From: Treponema sp.
GTDB taxonomy: Bacteria > Spirochaetota > Spirochaetia > Treponematales > Breznakiellaceae
Length of the DNA stretch: 64,000 nt
Direction: 5' to 3'
Assembly: GCA_031267685.1 (NCBI GenBank)
Contig: JAIRYV010000037.1
Location: 1 to 64,000, forward strand
The notes below the pieces were generated by a model. The model saw only the letters and a program-made list of their open reading frames with translations. It made no database searches and had not been told where the DNA came from. Every line of letters starts with the position of its first letter. The first letter of the stretch is position 1. The position numbers and the translations under genes were made by a program. Below, one piece after another: positions 26,208 to 34,274 of the stretch.

Positions 26208-26585
26208 ATGAATTATGTATTCATTGTTATTGGTGGCGGAATCGGGGCATTGTTACGCTATTTTTCAAGTCAATGTATAAATTCATTTGTACCTGTTAGA
26301 TTTCCTTTTGGAACCCTTTTTGTTAATTGTGTTGGAGCAGTATTGATAGGTTTTTTGGTAAATATGTTTGGCGCATTTTCACTCAATATTAAATGGAGAT
26401 TATTGTTAATAACCGGTTTTCTTGGAGGTTATACAACCTTTTCGACATACTCATTAGAAACGGCGCAATATTTTATCAATGGCAATATTAAACATGCCCT
26501 CATAAATATCTTACTGAATAATCTTTTATGTATATTATTTGTATTACTGGGAATGTGGCTGAATAAAATAATTATCACAAAATAG
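26208..26585 (+). CDS. crcB: Fluoride channel CrcB/Fluc
   Basis: 125 residues with four membrane helices. Family motifs are GGGIGALLRYF, FPFGTLFVNCVGAVLIGFL and the TGFLGGYTTFSTYSLE signature that lines the fluoride pore. It exports fluoride passively as a dual-topology dimer. One copy is seen here, which is enough for a homodimer. AT-rich like the rest of the island. The 220 bp upstream showed no fluoride riboswitch that I could fold by eye. Confidence 0.92.
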   Translation: MNYVFIVIGGGIGALLRYFSSQCINSFVPVRFPFGTLFVNCVGAVLIGFLVNMFGAFSLNIKWRLLLITGFLGGYTTFSTYSLETAQYFINGNIKHALINILLNNLLCILFVLLGMWLNKIIITK

Positions 26586-26586
26586 T

Positions 26587-26868
26587 GTATACTTATACTT
26601 ACACGCCTCAGCTTCGCTGAGAAACATTCCCCTGTCGTTACTCCGGCGCATATTCTCAGTCCTGGCCGCGCTTTCTGCGGAAGCGTTATCGGTATATACG
26701 CCGCGGCAAAGCCTTATCCGGGCTGTGCTGCTGACCCACGGATTCGCCGCTGAGGAATCATTTCCCGATGTCAAGTTCGTAGAATCGCAGGCGTGGAGTG
26801 ATGAGGAAACAGATTTATCGCATGAGTGGGCGGAATCTAGAGCGTTGCATAGGCGCATCCACTGGTAA
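26587..26868 (+). pseudogene. Headless gene remnant downstream of crcB
   Basis: An open frame of about 93 codons with no usable start codon runs to TAA at 26866-26868. It reads LLRRIFSVLAALSAEAL, SVYTPRQSLIRAVLLTHGF, EESFPDVKFVESQAWSDEE and ends RALHRRIHW. GC content and codon use are like the surrounding treponemal genes, unlike crcB. The pattern vaguely recalls the end of a small SAM-dependent tRNA methyltransferase (MnmC-like), but I cannot name it confidently. It looks like the 3' tail of a gene whose front was replaced by the AT-rich crcB segment. Confidence 0.4.
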
Positions 26869-26922
26869 TTTTTGCGGAAGACATGTAGAGTAGGTTTTTA
26901 TATCATTCAAAGGAGAAATAGC

Positions 26923-28038
26923 ATGGATAAAGAGCATGTAGAATTGGCTGTGGCGTTGCGTCATGAGTTACATCAGCGTCCAGAGTTGTCTGGGCAAGAG
27001 GTGTGGACTAAGGGGCATTTGATGGAGTTCCTGCAAGAGCGCACGTCGCTTGAGATTGTAGACAAGGGGCGCTGGTTTTATGCCCTGTACCGTGCGGGCG
27101 AAGACAAACCGAATGTGGCGTTCCGTGCGGATTTTGACGCGCTTCCTATAGACGAGACTATTGACCTGCTCTATGGCTCGCAGTTTCCCGGCGTTGCCCA
27201 CAAGTGCGGACATGACGGACATAGCGCGTGTTTGATCGGGCTTGCCCTGGAAGTCAACAAGTATGGAGCTGATAAAAACGTCTACTTTGTGTTTCAACAT
27301 GCTGAAGAAACAGTTGAAGGGGCGGTGGAGTGCGCTCCTCTGATGGATGAAGCGGGCATTTCTGAAATATTCGCCTACCACAATGTGCCGGGTGTGCCGG
27401 AGAAGGCTATTATTATGAAAGATGGCGTGGTTTGTTGCGGTTCAGTTGGCATGATCATCGACTTCGAGGGCATTCCCGCGCACGCAAGCCAACCAGAGGA
27501 CGGGCGCAACCCGTGTTTTGCCATTGCGGAGATCATACGGGCCATCCCTGAATTGACTGCCCCGTCTCTATACAAGGGGCTTGTGTTGTGTACGGTCATC
27601 GGGATAGACGCGGGAAAGGAAGCGTTTGGCATGTCAGCCAGTGAGGGACGCCTGATGCTGACTATTCGCAGCCAATTTGACGAGGACCTTGACGAGTTGA
27701 GGCAACGGATTCAGGACAAAACCATGAAAGAGGCTCAAATATATGGGATCAAATATTCTTTTTCATTTCGGGACAATGTGCCGGCAACATTCAATCACAA
27801 AGAGAGCGCGGATAAGATGCGTCGTGCCGCGAAAAAGTTAGGGCTTGCCATACTTGAAGCGGATGCGCCGATCCGGGGGTCTGAAGACTTCGCGTGGTTT
27901 ACCAAGCGCACAAAAGGCGCTATGTGCGGAGTTGGACTCGGAGTGCACAGAGCGCCCATTCATACGGCTCAATTTGATTTTAACGATGGGATTATACCAG
28001 CGGTGGTGGATTTCTTTCGGGTTTTGCTTGATGAATAA
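26923..28038 (+). CDS. M20-family amidohydrolase/peptidase
   Basis: 371 residues starting MDKEHVELAVALRHELHQ, with AAAGGAG 8 nt upstream; a longer in-frame start at 26872 has no ribosome site. The metal ligands of the M20 amidohydrolase branch are visible in AHKCGHDGHSACL, FQHAEETVEGA and the C-terminal IRGSEDFAWF / HRAPIHTAQFDFND. Relatives remove acyl groups from N-acyl amino acids or open small amides. It lies 87 bp upstream of an alanine/glycine-type symporter, so the pair may hydrolyse an amino-acid conjugate and import amino acid. No signal peptide. Confidence 0.88.
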   Translation: MDKEHVELAVALRHELHQRPELSGQEVWTKGHLMEFLQERTSLEIVDKGRWFYALYRAGEDKPNVAFRADFDALPIDETIDLLYGSQFPGVAHKCGHDGHSACLIGLALEVNKYGADKNVYFVFQHAEETVEGAVECAPLMDEAGISEIFAYHNVPGVPEKAIIMKDGVVCCGSVGMIIDFEGIPAHASQPEDGRNPCFAIAEIIRAIPELTAPSLYKGLVLCTVIGIDAGKEAFGMSASEGRLMLTIRSQFDEDLDELRQRIQDKTMKEAQIYGIKYSFSFRDNVPATFNHKESADKMRRAAKKLGLAILEADAPIRGSEDFAWFTKRTKGAMCGVGLGVHRAPIHTAQFDFNDGIIPAVVDFFRVLLDE

Positions 28039-28125
28039 AGGCTTGAGCCTTTATAATATCGAGCTTTGCCAATAACGCAGTATGTTGCTATGGCTATGGG
28101 CAAAGCTCTTGTAAGGAGTTGCACT

Positions 28126-29499
28126 ATGGAGAGTTTTTTTGCGGCAGTGGGGGCTATTTCAGGCTTCTTCTGGAATGTCCTTTTTTTGGTTGGACTGGTG
28201 GGCGGAGGTATCTATCTTAGCATCAGGCTCAAATTTTTTCAGATCCGGCATCTGCCCTATATCATCAAGCAGACTTTTGGCAAAATTTTTGACAAAGGCA
28301 CGGGAGAAGGCACGGTACGTCCCTTTCAGGCAGCTGCTACTGCGATGGCTTCTACTATCGGCGCTTCAAATATCGTAGGAGTGTCGGCAGCTGTTGCCTT
28401 TGGCGGCCCGGGCGCACTGTTTTGGATGTGGGTAATTTTTATGGTAGGAGGCGCCACTAAATTCACCGAAGTTGTGCTGGGCGTTTACTACCGGCAAAAA
28501 AACGCGGACGGACACTATGTGGGCGGCCCCGGATACTACATAACTAAGGGGTTTCCCATAAAGTCAGTGGGCAAGGCTATGGCTCGCGCCGGGGCGCTCG
28601 TCACTATGGTATACTACCTGCCGTCCATAGCAACTCAATCCATTTCCCTGATTCAGAACGCTGAAGCTATGGGCGTCAACAAGTATCTTTCAGCCGTGAT
28701 ACTGACAGTGCTGGTGGGCGCCGTAGTGTTGGGTGGACTTATCCGCGTTGCCAAAACCGCTGACAAGATGGTGCCTATTATGTGCGTCTTGTATTTTATA
28801 GGCTCTGTGGCCGTGCTTGTTTCCTATGCAGACAATATCATCCCCTGCCTCGTTTTGGTGTTTAAGTCGGCTTTTACCGGAACGGCTGCCACTGGAGGTT
28901 TTATTGGCGCCGGGGCGTCTATGGCTATCCGCATGGGAATTGCCCGCGCCACCTATTCCTGTGAAGCAGGCATGGGCTCTGCTCCCATAGCCCACGCCGC
29001 TGCCATCACCGACCACCCAGTTCGCCAGGGAATGTGGGGTGTTTTTGAAGTGCTGGTAGACGGTGTTGTATGTACCATGTCTGGTATGGTGGTGCTGGCA
29101 AGCGGCGTATGGAAAGAGATCAGCGCAGACCTGGCGTTTACCATGCCCGCGGTTGCGTTCCAAAAAGTGCTGGGCAATGGAGGCGGTTATATTGTTACTA
29201 TCTGCCTTTTTCTCTTTGCCCTATCAAGCATCATTGCAGTCATCTGGTATGGCGAAAAGCTGGTTGAATTTTTCTTCAATACAAAGATTTCAAAATATAC
29301 TCGCATTATCTATACGCTTAGCGTCATGCTGGGTGCTTTTTTCGGGGTGGAGGCGATTCTTGCAGTGCTTGACCTTGCCAACGCACTGATAATCCTGCCT
29401 AACCTGATCACGATACTGGTTTTAAGCCCTCTTGTGGCAAAACTTACCAAAGAGTATTTTTCAAGCGATCAGTATTACCTCAAAGATATTAAAAAATAA
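28126..29499 (+). CDS. Sodium:alanine/glycine symporter, AGCS family
   Basis: 457 residues from MESFFAAVGAISGFF, with AAGGAG 7 nt upstream. About ten to eleven membrane helices are apparent. Family features are GEGTVRPFQAAATAMASTIG, SNIVGVSAAVAFGGPGALFWMW, FTEVVLGVYYRQK, GGPGYYI and ATYSCEAGMGSAPIAHAAA. AGCS carriers import alanine, glycine or related amino acids with sodium. The M20 amidohydrolase is immediately upstream in the same orientation. The 3' end is followed by a hairpin terminator. Confidence 0.93.
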   Translation: MESFFAAVGAISGFFWNVLFLVGLVGGGIYLSIRLKFFQIRHLPYIIKQTFGKIFDKGTGEGTVRPFQAAATAMASTIGASNIVGVSAAVAFGGPGALFWMWVIFMVGGATKFTEVVLGVYYRQKNADGHYVGGPGYYITKGFPIKSVGKAMARAGALVTMVYYLPSIATQSISLIQNAEAMGVNKYLSAVILTVLVGAVVLGGLIRVAKTADKMVPIMCVLYFIGSVAVLVSYADNIIPCLVLVFKSAFTGTAATGGFIGAGASMAIRMGIARATYSCEAGMGSAPIAHAAAITDHPVRQGMWGVFEVLVDGVVCTMSGMVVLASGVWKEISADLAFTMPAVAFQKVLGNGGGYIVTICLFLFALSSIIAVIWYGEKLVEFFFNTKISKYTRIIYTLSVMLGAFFGVEAILAVLDLANALIILPNLITILVLSPLVAKLTKEYFSSDQYYLKDIKK

Positions 29500-29506
29500 T
29501 GATATA

Positions 29507-29540
29507 CTACAGACGGCACGCGTATACCGTCCGTCTGTAG
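29507..29540 (+). terminator. Hairpin terminator after the AGCS symporter
   Basis: CTACAGACGG / CCGTCTGTAG, a 10-bp perfect stem with a 14-nt loop, followed by TGTTTCTG. Confidence 0.65.
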
Positions 29541-29557
29541 TGTTTCTGTAGTTGAAC

Positions 29558-30073
29558 ATGTCTGATAATCTTAATGGAAAACCAAATGAACATGCAACAA
29601 AAATAATCACGTATGCGGGAATATTCAAAAAAATTGATGATATACCTGAGCTACGAATTGAACTTGAACATATATTTGACCGTAAAAGCCATAAAGAAAT
29701 GGTAAGATATTGCTTATTATTGGGACAACATATTTTAAACATAACCAATATAGAACCTTGTAATGAAATAATAGAAAGTTTTGAAATAAATAAAAAATGG
29801 CTGAATGGAGAAACAGGAAAAGGTTTTACAAAATTTCAAATTGCGCGGAATGCCGCAGGGAAACTCCTCCACTTGGCTCGTGAGGAAAAAGATCCAATAA
29901 AGCAAAAAATGTATAGGGTTATGGCACAAATAGCGAATAGTCCTCATGTAAAAAATCATGCTTTATGGGCTTCTGATTATGCGGTCAAACTAATAAATAC
30001 GATGTATCCAAATAACTTTGATGAAGTGAAAAAAGAAAGAGAAATACAAATAGCGTTAATGAAAAGTGTTTAG
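29558..30073 (+). CDS. Imm5-type putative immunity protein
   Basis: 171 residues, all-helical, AT-rich. DRKSHKEMVRYCLLLGQHIL, FQIARNAAGKLLHLAREEKD and NSPHVKNHALWASDYAVKLI are the conserved blocks I associate with the Imm5 family, predicted to protect against polymorphic toxins. This is recognition from memory. No toxin gene lies next to it. Instead it sits directly before a DNA methyltransferase, so it may be cargo of a defence-type island. The ATG at 29558 is chosen; an in-frame TTG is two codons earlier. The ribosome site is weak. Confidence 0.6.
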   Translation: MSDNLNGKPNEHATKIITYAGIFKKIDDIPELRIELEHIFDRKSHKEMVRYCLLLGQHILNITNIEPCNEIIESFEINKKWLNGETGKGFTKFQIARNAAGKLLHLAREEKDPIKQKMYRVMAQIANSPHVKNHALWASDYAVKLINTMYPNNFDEVKKEREIQIALMKSV

Positions 30074-30154
30074 AAAAACACCTTTTAGAAATTTATCGAT
30101 GGATAAAAGAACAGTATAGTGTGTTAGAAATTGTTTGAGGATATATAACGAATT

Positions 30155-31174
30155 ATGGATACAAATAAAATATATTGTGCTGATTGCAAGGAAATGCTCA
30201 AAACTTTTCCTACAGAATCAGTTGATTTGGCAATAACAAGTCCACCGTATTTTCAACAGCGGGATTACGGCAGCGGCGGTATCGGCAATGAAAAAACTAT
30301 TGATGAATATATCGAAAATATAATGGTTGTTTTTCGTGAATGTATCCGCATTGTAAAAAAGACGGGGGCTGTTGTTTTTAACATCGGCGATAAATATATT
30401 AATGGTAATTTATTACTTGCGCCATATCGCTTTGCTTTGCAGGTGCAAAAAGAAAATCTAGCCCGTCTTGTAAATGAGCTCACATGGGTAAAAATAAATC
30501 CCGCGCCAAAACAAGACCCCAAAAAACTTATTCCCGTAACAGAACCTTTTTTTATTTTTGTAAAATCAAATGAATATTATTTTAACAAAGATGCTTTTCT
30601 TGAATATCGTGATGGATATTTCAACGGCAAGAAGAAAACAAACGGTCATGATATTGGTAAAAAATATTTTGATTTAATTGAATCATCAAATTTATCAAAA
30701 GAACAGAAACAACTCGCTCGCCAAGAATTACAGGATGTGATATGTGAGGTAAAGCAAGGTAACATTGAAAGTTTTAGAATGAAAATAAATGGAATTCACG
30801 CGCTGCCCTACGGTGGACAGGGAGGCGGACGTTTAACTCAAATGATGACAAAAGGTTTTACTATAATAAAAATTCACGGACATTCTATGCGTAAAGATGT
30901 TATAGAATCAACGGTGGAAACAATAAAAGGAAACATACATCCTGCAGTATATCCTGAATCCATTGTGCGGGAATTGATAAAGCTTTTAACCAAAGAAAAC
31001 GCGATTGTACTTGATCCATTTTTAGGTTCCGGTACTACCGCGCTTGCGGCAAAACGGCTTAACAGAAATTATATTGGTATTGAAATACATTCTGAATACG
31101 CAGAATATGCACAGCGACGCTTGGACGAGAAAAGCCAAGAAATAAAGAATAGAGAATTTGAATTTATAGTATGA
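30155..31174 (+). CDS. Site-specific DNA methyltransferase (beta-type order, SPPY)
   Basis: 339 residues. The catalytic motif IV is TSPPYF at about residue 28 and the SAM-binding motif I is LDPFLGSGTTALAA at about residue 286, so motif IV precedes I (beta class). The SPPY form is frequent in N4-cytosine methyltransferases, though some N6-adenine enzymes share it. The region between (residues 150-250, including HALPYGGQGGGRLTQMM) is the likely target-recognition part. The stop overlaps the ATG of the next gene by 4 nt, the usual layout of a type II restriction-modification pair. All visible motifs are intact. Confidence 0.88.
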   Translation: MDTNKIYCADCKEMLKTFPTESVDLAITSPPYFQQRDYGSGGIGNEKTIDEYIENIMVVFRECIRIVKKTGAVVFNIGDKYINGNLLLAPYRFALQVQKENLARLVNELTWVKINPAPKQDPKKLIPVTEPFFIFVKSNEYYFNKDAFLEYRDGYFNGKKKTNGHDIGKKYFDLIESSNLSKEQKQLARQELQDVICEVKQGNIESFRMKINGIHALPYGGQGGGRLTQMMTKGFTIIKIHGHSMRKDVIESTVETIKGNIHPAVYPESIVRELIKLLTKENAIVLDPFLGSGTTALAAKRLNRNYIGIEIHSEYAEYAQRRLDEKSQEIKNREFEFIV

Positions 31175-31905
31175 ATAAACCGAATATTTTGGAAAAATTG
31201 TATAGCGAAGCAGTTCAGTTATCTGAAACGCAAGAAAAACATTTTCCAAGATACGCAAACAAAGAATCTGGATTTTTAATCCTTGCCACAAGAGAAAGAA
31301 TCGCGTGGACAAAAGATGAAGGACAAGCGCTTAAAATACGTCGGCAACAGATAAAAGATGCTTTCTTGAATATTCTTGATGCAGTCCAAAATAATACCGT
31401 GGATGCACAAGAAGTTCTGAATTTACTTTCTTTGCAATACAAGCAAATATTTGATGATGCACTAAATGCGTCAGATTATACCAGTATTCTTAATATTGCT
31501 GCCTCTGACAAACATGACTATGGTGATATTGAAGTATAGAATGCCAATAACACTCCATTTGAAATGCTGGAAATTAAATATAAGATATCCATCGATAGCA
31601 ATTTGGTTTTTGATGTGGTTAAAAAATCGCGAAACACCTCGATTCAACGGTATTATATTTTAACTACCGCAAAAGATACCTTTATCTCTAACGATGAAGA
31701 GTTGTATATCAATAAATTTATCTTATCAATTAGAAATGATACAGGAATTGATATTATTCCCAATGGAATTTACATTCGAGCATATCCCAAACTTTGCCTA
31801 CTTCGGCTGTCCACCAGTGTCAGACACTATCTTTTCCTTAACGTTTTCGATGAAGAAATTCAAGTCTTCTTAGAGAAAATTCAAATTTTCTCGGAAGAAA
31901 TTTGA
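31171..31905 (+). pseudogene. Putative type II restriction endonuclease broken by an in-frame amber codon
   Basis: Codons 1-122 (ATG 31171) end at TAG 31537-31539. The same frame then stays open for another 122 codons to 31905. The joined product reads KHDYGDIEV-stop-NANNTPFEMLEIKYKISID, so the amber codon falls between a candidate catalytic Asp (GDIEV) and an E-x-K (LEIKY) of a PD-(D/E)xK nuclease. The second part continues with QRYYILTTAKDTF. After NGIYIRAYP the frame runs through a dispersed palindrome (31815-31830) into tandem array 3, so the true C-terminus is probably lost as well. The 4-nt overlap with the methyltransferase supports its identity as the cognate nuclease. Confidence 0.65.
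31815..31830. repeat. Dispersed palindrome AGTGTCAGACACTAT, copy 2
   Basis: The AGTGTC/GACACT dyad lies at the point where the endonuclease frame loses its family character, 18 bp before tandem array 3. It matches the elements at 15748 and 49237. Confidence 0.6.
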
Positions 31906-32037
31906 ATTTATGACAAAGAAATTTGAATCTTCGATGAAGAAATTTGAATCTCTGACAAAGAAATTCAAGTCTTCTTAGAGAAAATTCAAATTTTCTCGGA
32001 AGAAATTTGAATTTATGACAAAGAAATTTGAATCTTT
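31849..32037. repeat. Tandem palindrome array 3 (21-bp unit, 9 copies)
   Basis: Nine contiguous 21-bp units, such as gacaaAGAAATTTGAATCTTc and ttagaGAAAATTCAAATTTTC. The inner AAATTTGAAT appears in both orientations between GAA/TTC ends. Units 1-4 recur as units 6-9, so there is also a 105-bp higher-order repeat, evidence of a segmental duplication inside the array. The 21-bp period preserves frame, giving a minus-strand frame of heptads (RRFKFLC, HKFKFLP, RKFEFSL) that I regard as a by-product. No unique spacers are present. Confidence 0.92.
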
Positions 32038-32095
32038 CCAGAAGAAAGTATAGCTCTAAAACAGCCAAAGATTGTGTTAATCTTTTAAAAAGAGC

Positions 32096-32124
32096 TTGAC
32101 AAACTACTTTTTTAGCACTATCAT
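32096..32124 (+). promoter_or_regulatory. Promoter of the 32200 gene
   Basis: TTGACA (32096-32101), a 17-nt spacer and TATCAT (32119-32124), starting 58 bp after the last unit of array 3. The leader holds two hairpins, CAGCCG/CGGCTG and AAGGCAC/GTGCCTT, the latter just before an AAAGGAGG ribosome site. Confidence 0.7.
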
Positions 32125-32199
32125 TGTTGTTATCAGCCGTAAAACCAAAAGATGCGGCTGAAAGGCACGTTGTGCCTTCAAAAATTCAAAGGAGGATAT

Positions 32200-32868
32200 A
32201 TGACTAGTGATTATGTACCTACCACATTGGCAAAGTATAGGCTTTTCTCAGACCATCTGGTCGCAGTAATCCTGCAAAAAGCCTTGCTATGGGGAATCGT
32301 AGAAGCCGCGACTAAAAGGTTGAAAGACGGAAGCGACGCATGGACCGCGGCACAAGACGAAGCCGATAACCCTGAGACGCGCACGAGCATCGCGATCGAA
32401 AAAGCACGGCGTCTCCGCAAGGAAAACACTGCCAACATCCGTTGGATGGTCAACTCGTACATCAATCCGAATGTTGCAGGGACCATTACTGCTGAAGATC
32501 GTATTGATCTAGGGCTCCATGTCAGGGATACAACTATGACCCATCATCCTGTTCCTAAGAGCCGCCCAGAAGTGGATGTAGAGCCTTCAGGCAAGTTTGA
32601 GCATAAGGTTACCGCGCTCAATCCCACAATCCACAAACGAGGTAAACCTTCGGATGCATACGGGGTGCGTTATGCGTGGCAACTCGGCGGAGAAGCCCCA
32701 GCTTCTCCTGAAGATTTACCAAAGTCCAAGTCCAGCCGTAAGACTCAGGAAAGATTCAGCTGGAACTCAAGCGACCAAGGTAAGCCTGTTCATTACGCAG
32801 TTGCGTATGAGAACTCCAGGGGCGAACAAGGACCTTGGAGCGCAGTCTTCACCACGGTGGTTCCGTAA
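32200..32868 (+). CDS. Uncharacterised protein, paralogue of the 25323-25979 gene
   Basis: 222 residues from MTSDYVPTTLAKYRLF; AAAGGAGG lies 6 nt upstream and settles the start. It has a helical first half (AIEKARRLRKENTANIRWMV), a central VRDTTMTHHPVPKSRPEV and a beta-rich C-terminal domain ending YENSRGEQGPWSAVFTTVVP. The PVPK linker and GPWS-like end align with the gene at 25323, though overall identity is low. No signal peptide, membrane helix or catalytic motif is visible. It is another single-gene unit with promoter, hairpin leader and terminator, placed next to array 3 and the broken restriction system. Confidence 0.75.
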   Translation: MTSDYVPTTLAKYRLFSDHLVAVILQKALLWGIVEAATKRLKDGSDAWTAAQDEADNPETRTSIAIEKARRLRKENTANIRWMVNSYINPNVAGTITAEDRIDLGLHVRDTTMTHHPVPKSRPEVDVEPSGKFEHKVTALNPTIHKRGKPSDAYGVRYAWQLGGEAPASPEDLPKSKSSRKTQERFSWNSSDQGKPVHYAVAYENSRGEQGPWSAVFTTVVP

Positions 32869-32877
32869 GAGCCGCAG

Positions 32878-32913
32878 AGTCGCGCAAGTCGCCTAAAAAC
32901 CGCTTGCGCGGCT
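32878..32913 (+). terminator. Rho-independent terminator of the 32200 gene
   Basis: AGTCGCGCAAG / CTTGCGCGGCT, an 11-bp stem with one wobble and a 14-nt loop, followed by TTTG. Confidence 0.7.
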
Positions 32914-33036
32914 TTGTTACGTGAAACGTATGTAATGAAAAGGCGGCTATTATACACTACCGCTGCTTTGGAGCTTCCGTTTGCTAAACGGGAATGCCGA
33001 AACGACTTTCTCTTAAACACCTGAAGATAGGTTAAT

Positions 33037-34263
33037 ATGGAAAATTATTTAATTATAGCTGATGATTTTACCGGAGCAAACGACACGGGGGTTCAACTGT
33101 GCCGGCGAGGTATCCCGGTGAGTGTGGTTTTTTCATCCGCTCTCATTACCAGCGAGGGCTCATGGGTTCTTGACACGGAATCACGCGGGATTCCGGCAGA
33201 GGCTGCATACGGAAAACTTGAGGCGGAAGTAAAAAACATTGACTTTGGATCATTTACCCATGTTATAAAAAAAATTGATTCAACCCTGCGCGGCAATGCG
33301 GGGCTGGAAACAAAGGCTCTGGACCACACGTTTAGGGCAGAACTGGTGATTATCGCCCCGGCTTTACCTGATTTAGGCCGTGCCACAGTAGATCGTATTC
33401 AATATCTTAATGGAAAGCCGCTCACCCAGACAGAACTTATCCGAGACCCGAAAACGCCGGTAAAAGAAGACAATATCAAAAAGCTTTTTGCCGTGTCTTT
33501 TTTGGAGGAACATGTTTTTCACATTGGCATAGATGCTATCCACACGAGCAGAATCAATTTTGAGGGTTCCCGCATTTTTACGTGCGATGCTGAAACAAAT
33601 GAGGATTTACAGAAGATTATAAGCGCGGTGTTTGCGACAAAAAAACGCGTACTCTGGGTAGGAACTGCTGCGCTGGTCGATAATCTTTTAAGCATAAAGC
33701 AGCTAATTCCGCCGGCATTAGCTATGGTAGCAAGTATAAGTTCTGTTACAAGGCATCAAGTACAATATGCTGAAAGGCAAGGTGTTTCGCTTGTAAAAGT
33801 AGCGCTTTACGACATCTTGGAGCAGCATGTGTGTATTGAAGCTATTGCGGCAAAGGCTGTATCTTTTTTGCACAAGGGACGAGATACTATTGTGCTTTCA
33901 TCTTCGACTTATAGCGTCGAAGAATATGAAAAAGCAGAGGCAGCGGCAAAACGGGCGGGTTTTTCCAAAGAGCAGATGAGCGCTTTTACCCAACAAACAA
34001 TGGGCTGTCTTTTGATGCTCATCTTAAAAGAAGTAATGATTTCCGGCCTTTTTCTTGCTGGTGGAGATACGGCTATGGCTTTTTTTGAAAAAACTGGCTC
34101 GAAAGGTTCAAGCATTGTAACGGAAATTGCCATAGGTATTCCACTTATGCGACTTCGTGGCAGCGTTTATGAAGGCTTAAAGGTGGTAACAAAGGCTGGC
34201 GCTTTTGGAAATGAAGACGCGATTTTCTATGCTCTGCGTAAATTACGCGAGGTGGATACGTAA
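33037..34263 (+). CDS. Four-carbon acid-sugar kinase (DUF1537 family)
   Basis: 408 residues with both halves of the family. The N-terminal sugar-binding domain has IIADDFTGANDTGVQL and KKIDSTLRGNAG. The C-terminal nucleotide-binding domain has LFLAGGDTAMAFFE, IAIGIPLMRLRG and VVTKAGAFGNEDAIFYAL. DUF1537 kinases phosphorylate D-threonate, D-erythronate or 3-oxo-tetronates. Because the next gene is a PdxA2-type dehydrogenase, D-threonate/D-erythronate kinase (DtnK/DenK) is the likeliest role rather than OtnK. An AGATAGG ribosome site precedes the ATG. Confidence 0.85.
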   Translation: MENYLIIADDFTGANDTGVQLCRRGIPVSVVFSSALITSEGSWVLDTESRGIPAEAAYGKLEAEVKNIDFGSFTHVIKKIDSTLRGNAGLETKALDHTFRAELVIIAPALPDLGRATVDRIQYLNGKPLTQTELIRDPKTPVKEDNIKKLFAVSFLEEHVFHIGIDAIHTSRINFEGSRIFTCDAETNEDLQKIISAVFATKKRVLWVGTAALVDNLLSIKQLIPPALAMVASISSVTRHQVQYAERQGVSLVKVALYDILEQHVCIEAIAAKAVSFLHKGRDTIVLSSSTYSVEEYEKAEAAAKRAGFSKEQMSAFTQQTMGCLLMLILKEVMISGLFLAGGDTAMAFFEKTGSKGSSIVTEIAIGIPLMRLRGSVYEGLKVVTKAGAFGNEDAIFYALRKLREVDT

Positions 34264-34274
34264 AAGGAGTTAAC

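Noticed and set aside
31537-31539. Amber codon read as pyrrolysine or suppressed
   Set aside because: No pyl genes are visible and a nuclease gene losing function is the simpler explanation.
31838-32068. Heptad-repeat protein on the minus strand
   Set aside because: It exists only because 21 bp is a multiple of three; no start signal and no flanking unique protein sequence.
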